Assembly (NCBI GenBank): GCA_963716445.1
Contig: OY970313.1
Coordinates: 1,674,001 to 1,738,000 of the forward strand
Reading direction: 5' to 3'
From: JAAYBF01 sp963716445
GTDB taxonomy: Bacteria; Actinomycetota; Thermoleophilia; Solirubrobacterales; Thermoleophilaceae
DNA length: 64,000 nucleotides
A program made the translations under genes and the position numbers. The notes under the pieces were generated by a model. It was given only the letters and a program-made list of their open reading frames with translations. It was not told the origin of the DNA and made no database searches. The first letter of the stretch is position 1. Every line of letters starts with the position of its first letter. Shown here piece after piece: positions 62,953 to 64,000 of this stretch.

Positions 62953-64000
62953 ATGACCGACCGGCCCGACCACCGCCTGCCCGAGCGCGACCGTCCGTGG
63001 GTGATGCGCACCTACGCCGGCCACTCCACCGCCAAGGAGTCCAACGCGCTCTACCGGCGCAACCTCGAGAAGGGCCAGACGGGCCTGTCGATCGCCTTCG
63101 ACCTGCCGACCCAGACCGGCTACGACCCCGACGACGAGCTGGCGCGCGGCGAGGTCGGCAAGGTCGGCGTCTCGATCGCCCACAAGGGCGACATGCACGC
63201 GCTGCTCGACGGGATCCCGCTCGGCGAGATGAACACGTCGATGACGATCAACGCGACCGCCGCCTGGCTGCTGGCGCTCTACATGACCACCGCCGAGGAG
63301 AACGGCGTCGAGCGCTCGGCGCTCCAGGGCACGACCCAGAACGACATCGTCAAGGAGTTCCTCTCGCGCGGGACCTACGCCTTCCCGCCGGAGCCGTCGC
63401 TGCGGCTGATCGCCGACATGATCGCCTTCACGGTCGACGAGGTCCCGCAGTGGAACCCGATCAACATCTGCAGCTACCACCTCCAGGAGGCGGGCGCGAC
63501 GCCGGTGCAGGAGATCGCCTACGCGCTCTCGACCGCGATCGCCGTGCTCGACGAGGCGCGCCCCCGCGTGCCGGCGGAGACCTTCCCGCGCGTCTTCGGC
63601 CGGATCTCCTTCTTCGTCAACGCCGGCATCCGCTTCATCGAGGAGCACGCCAAGCTGCGCGCGATGGGCCGACTCTGGGAGCAGATCGGCCGCGAGCGCT
63701 ACGGCGTCACCGAGGAGAAGTACCTGCGCATGCGCTACGGCGTGCAGGTCAACTCGCTCGGCCTGACCGAGGCCCAGCCGGAGAACAACGTGATCCGGAT
63801 CGTTCTCGAGGCGCTCGCCGTCACGCTCGGCCGCGACGCCCGTGCCCGCGCGCTGCAGCTGCCGGCCTGGAACGAGGCGCTCGGCCTGCCGCGGCCCTGG
63901 GACCAGCAGTGGTCGCTGCGGATCCAGCAGATCCTCGCCCACGAGACGGACATCCTCGACTACCCCGACGTCTTCGAGGGCTCGAAGGTGATGGACGGCC
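62953..64000 (+). CDS. Acyl-CoA mutase of the MeaA / ethylmalonyl-CoA mutase type (3' end outside window)
   Basis: 349 codons are seen, open to the window end. The N-terminus W-V-M-R-T-Y-A-G-H-S-T-A (pieces of a longer match), D-L-P-T-Q-T-G-Y-D-P-D-D, N-T-S-M-T-I-N-A-T-A and S-S/Y-H-L-Q-E-A-G-A-T-P mark the substrate-binding barrel of the B12 mutases. The R-T-Y-A-G-H-S and D-L-P-T-Q-T-G-Y version is typical of MeaA/ethylmalonyl-CoA mutase, whereas methylmalonyl-CoA mutase reads R-Q-Y-A-G-F and D-L-A-T-H-R-G-Y. It is upstream of ccr's neighbours and fits the ethylmalonyl-CoA pathway. The cobalamin-binding domain is not in the window. Confidence 0.88.
   Translation, partial: MTDRPDHRLPERDRPWVMRTYAGHSTAKESNALYRRNLEKGQTGLSIAFDLPTQTGYDPDDELARGEVGKVGVSIAHKGDMHALLDGIPLGEMNTSMTINATAAWLLALYMTTAEENGVERSALQGTTQNDIVKEFLSRGTYAFPPEPSLRLIADMIAFTVDEVPQWNPINICSYHLQEAGATPVQEIAYALSTAIAVLDEARPRVPAETFPRVFGRISFFVNAGIRFIEEHAKLRAMGRLWEQIGRERYGVTEEKYLRMRYGVQVNSLGLTEAQPENNVIRIVLEALAVTLGRDARARALQLPAWNEALGLPRPWDQQWSLRIQQILAHETDILDYPDVFEGSKVMDG

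Overview
This is one 64 kb stretch of a very GC-rich chromosome. Starts are often GTG, and many same-strand genes overlap by one or four bases (ATGA, GTGA, TTGA, TGATG). The gene content fits an actinobacterium: F420 biosynthesis with a fused FbiC, paired YrbE permeases, a FabG4/HtdX/FadA2-type fatty-acid locus, a Cys-free S18, and TANNNT boxes 6-10 bases before start codons. A deep lineage such as Thermoleophilia (Solirubrobacterales-like) is my inference; no rRNA or marker comparison was possible. There is no phage, IS element or CRISPR array. Seven tRNA genes are present: Glu-CTC, Leu-CAG, Pro-GGG, Gly-TCC, Trp-CCA, Leu-TAG and Leu-CAA.

Layout. 1-2.5 kb: a truncated secreted protein, tRNA-Glu, a RibD-like reductase, and two small XRE regulators flanking a likely small RNA. 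2.5-9.5 kb: a six-function lipid operon (TetR, thiolase, FabG4-like, MaoC, two acyl-CoA dehydrogenases) behind a palindromic operator; TetR and thiolase share one uninterrupted frame. 9.5-14 kb: fatty acid hydroxylase, purM, superoxide dismutase, haloalkane dehalogenase. 14-19.8 kb: a zinc block (Zur-type regulator, ZnuA-type lipoprotein, Zur-box-like palindrome, CDF exporter, Cys-free S18), then YibE/F, TauE and a GST. 19.8-21.8 kb: tRNA-Pro, a GST remnant and two tandem secreted Ig-like genes, closed by a 33-bp copy of the tRNA 3' end. 22-30.6 kb: acyl-CoA dehydrogenase, glyoxalase, VapBC, alkane monooxygenase-rubredoxin-TetR and several tRNAs. 30.7-39.3 kb: carboxylase beta subunit, 3-hydroxyacyl-CoA dehydrogenase, enoyl-CoA hydratase, HMG-CoA-lyase-like enzyme, an SDR and surface-sugar genes. 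39.4-47.1 kb: F420 genes (fno, cofD, cofC, cofE, fbiC) with a YrbE pair and a GntR regulator between them. 47-54.6 kb: hydrolase-cyclase, aquaporin, orphan substrate-binding lipoprotein and a glycosyltransferase operon. 54.6-57.6 kb: a multicopper oxidase-ZIP-DtxR metal operon. 57.7-64 kb: YgfZ, a second GST, crotonyl-CoA reductase with a small partner, ClpS, an MBL hydrolase, and a MeaA/ethylmalonyl-CoA mutase-type gene running off the end.

How it fits together. Much of the window handles acyl chains: terminal alkane oxidation (AlkB, rubredoxin), 2-hydroxylation, beta-oxidation, and C4/C5 acyl-CoA handling by Ccr and a MeaA-type mutase (ethylmalonyl-CoA pathway). Metal homeostasis forms two further modules (Zur zinc; DtxR-ZIP-oxidase), and F420 makes a fourth.

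Points that ordinary annotation would miss: the candidate small RNA at 2.1 kb; the tRNA-Pro-flanked islet without an integrase; two families of long near-perfect palindromes in different intergenic regions; the TetR-thiolase continuous frame; a hydrolase-cyclase that has lost its nucleophile and histidine; a sulfatase-fold protein with Thr at the formylglycine position; and about nine genes that look leaderless.
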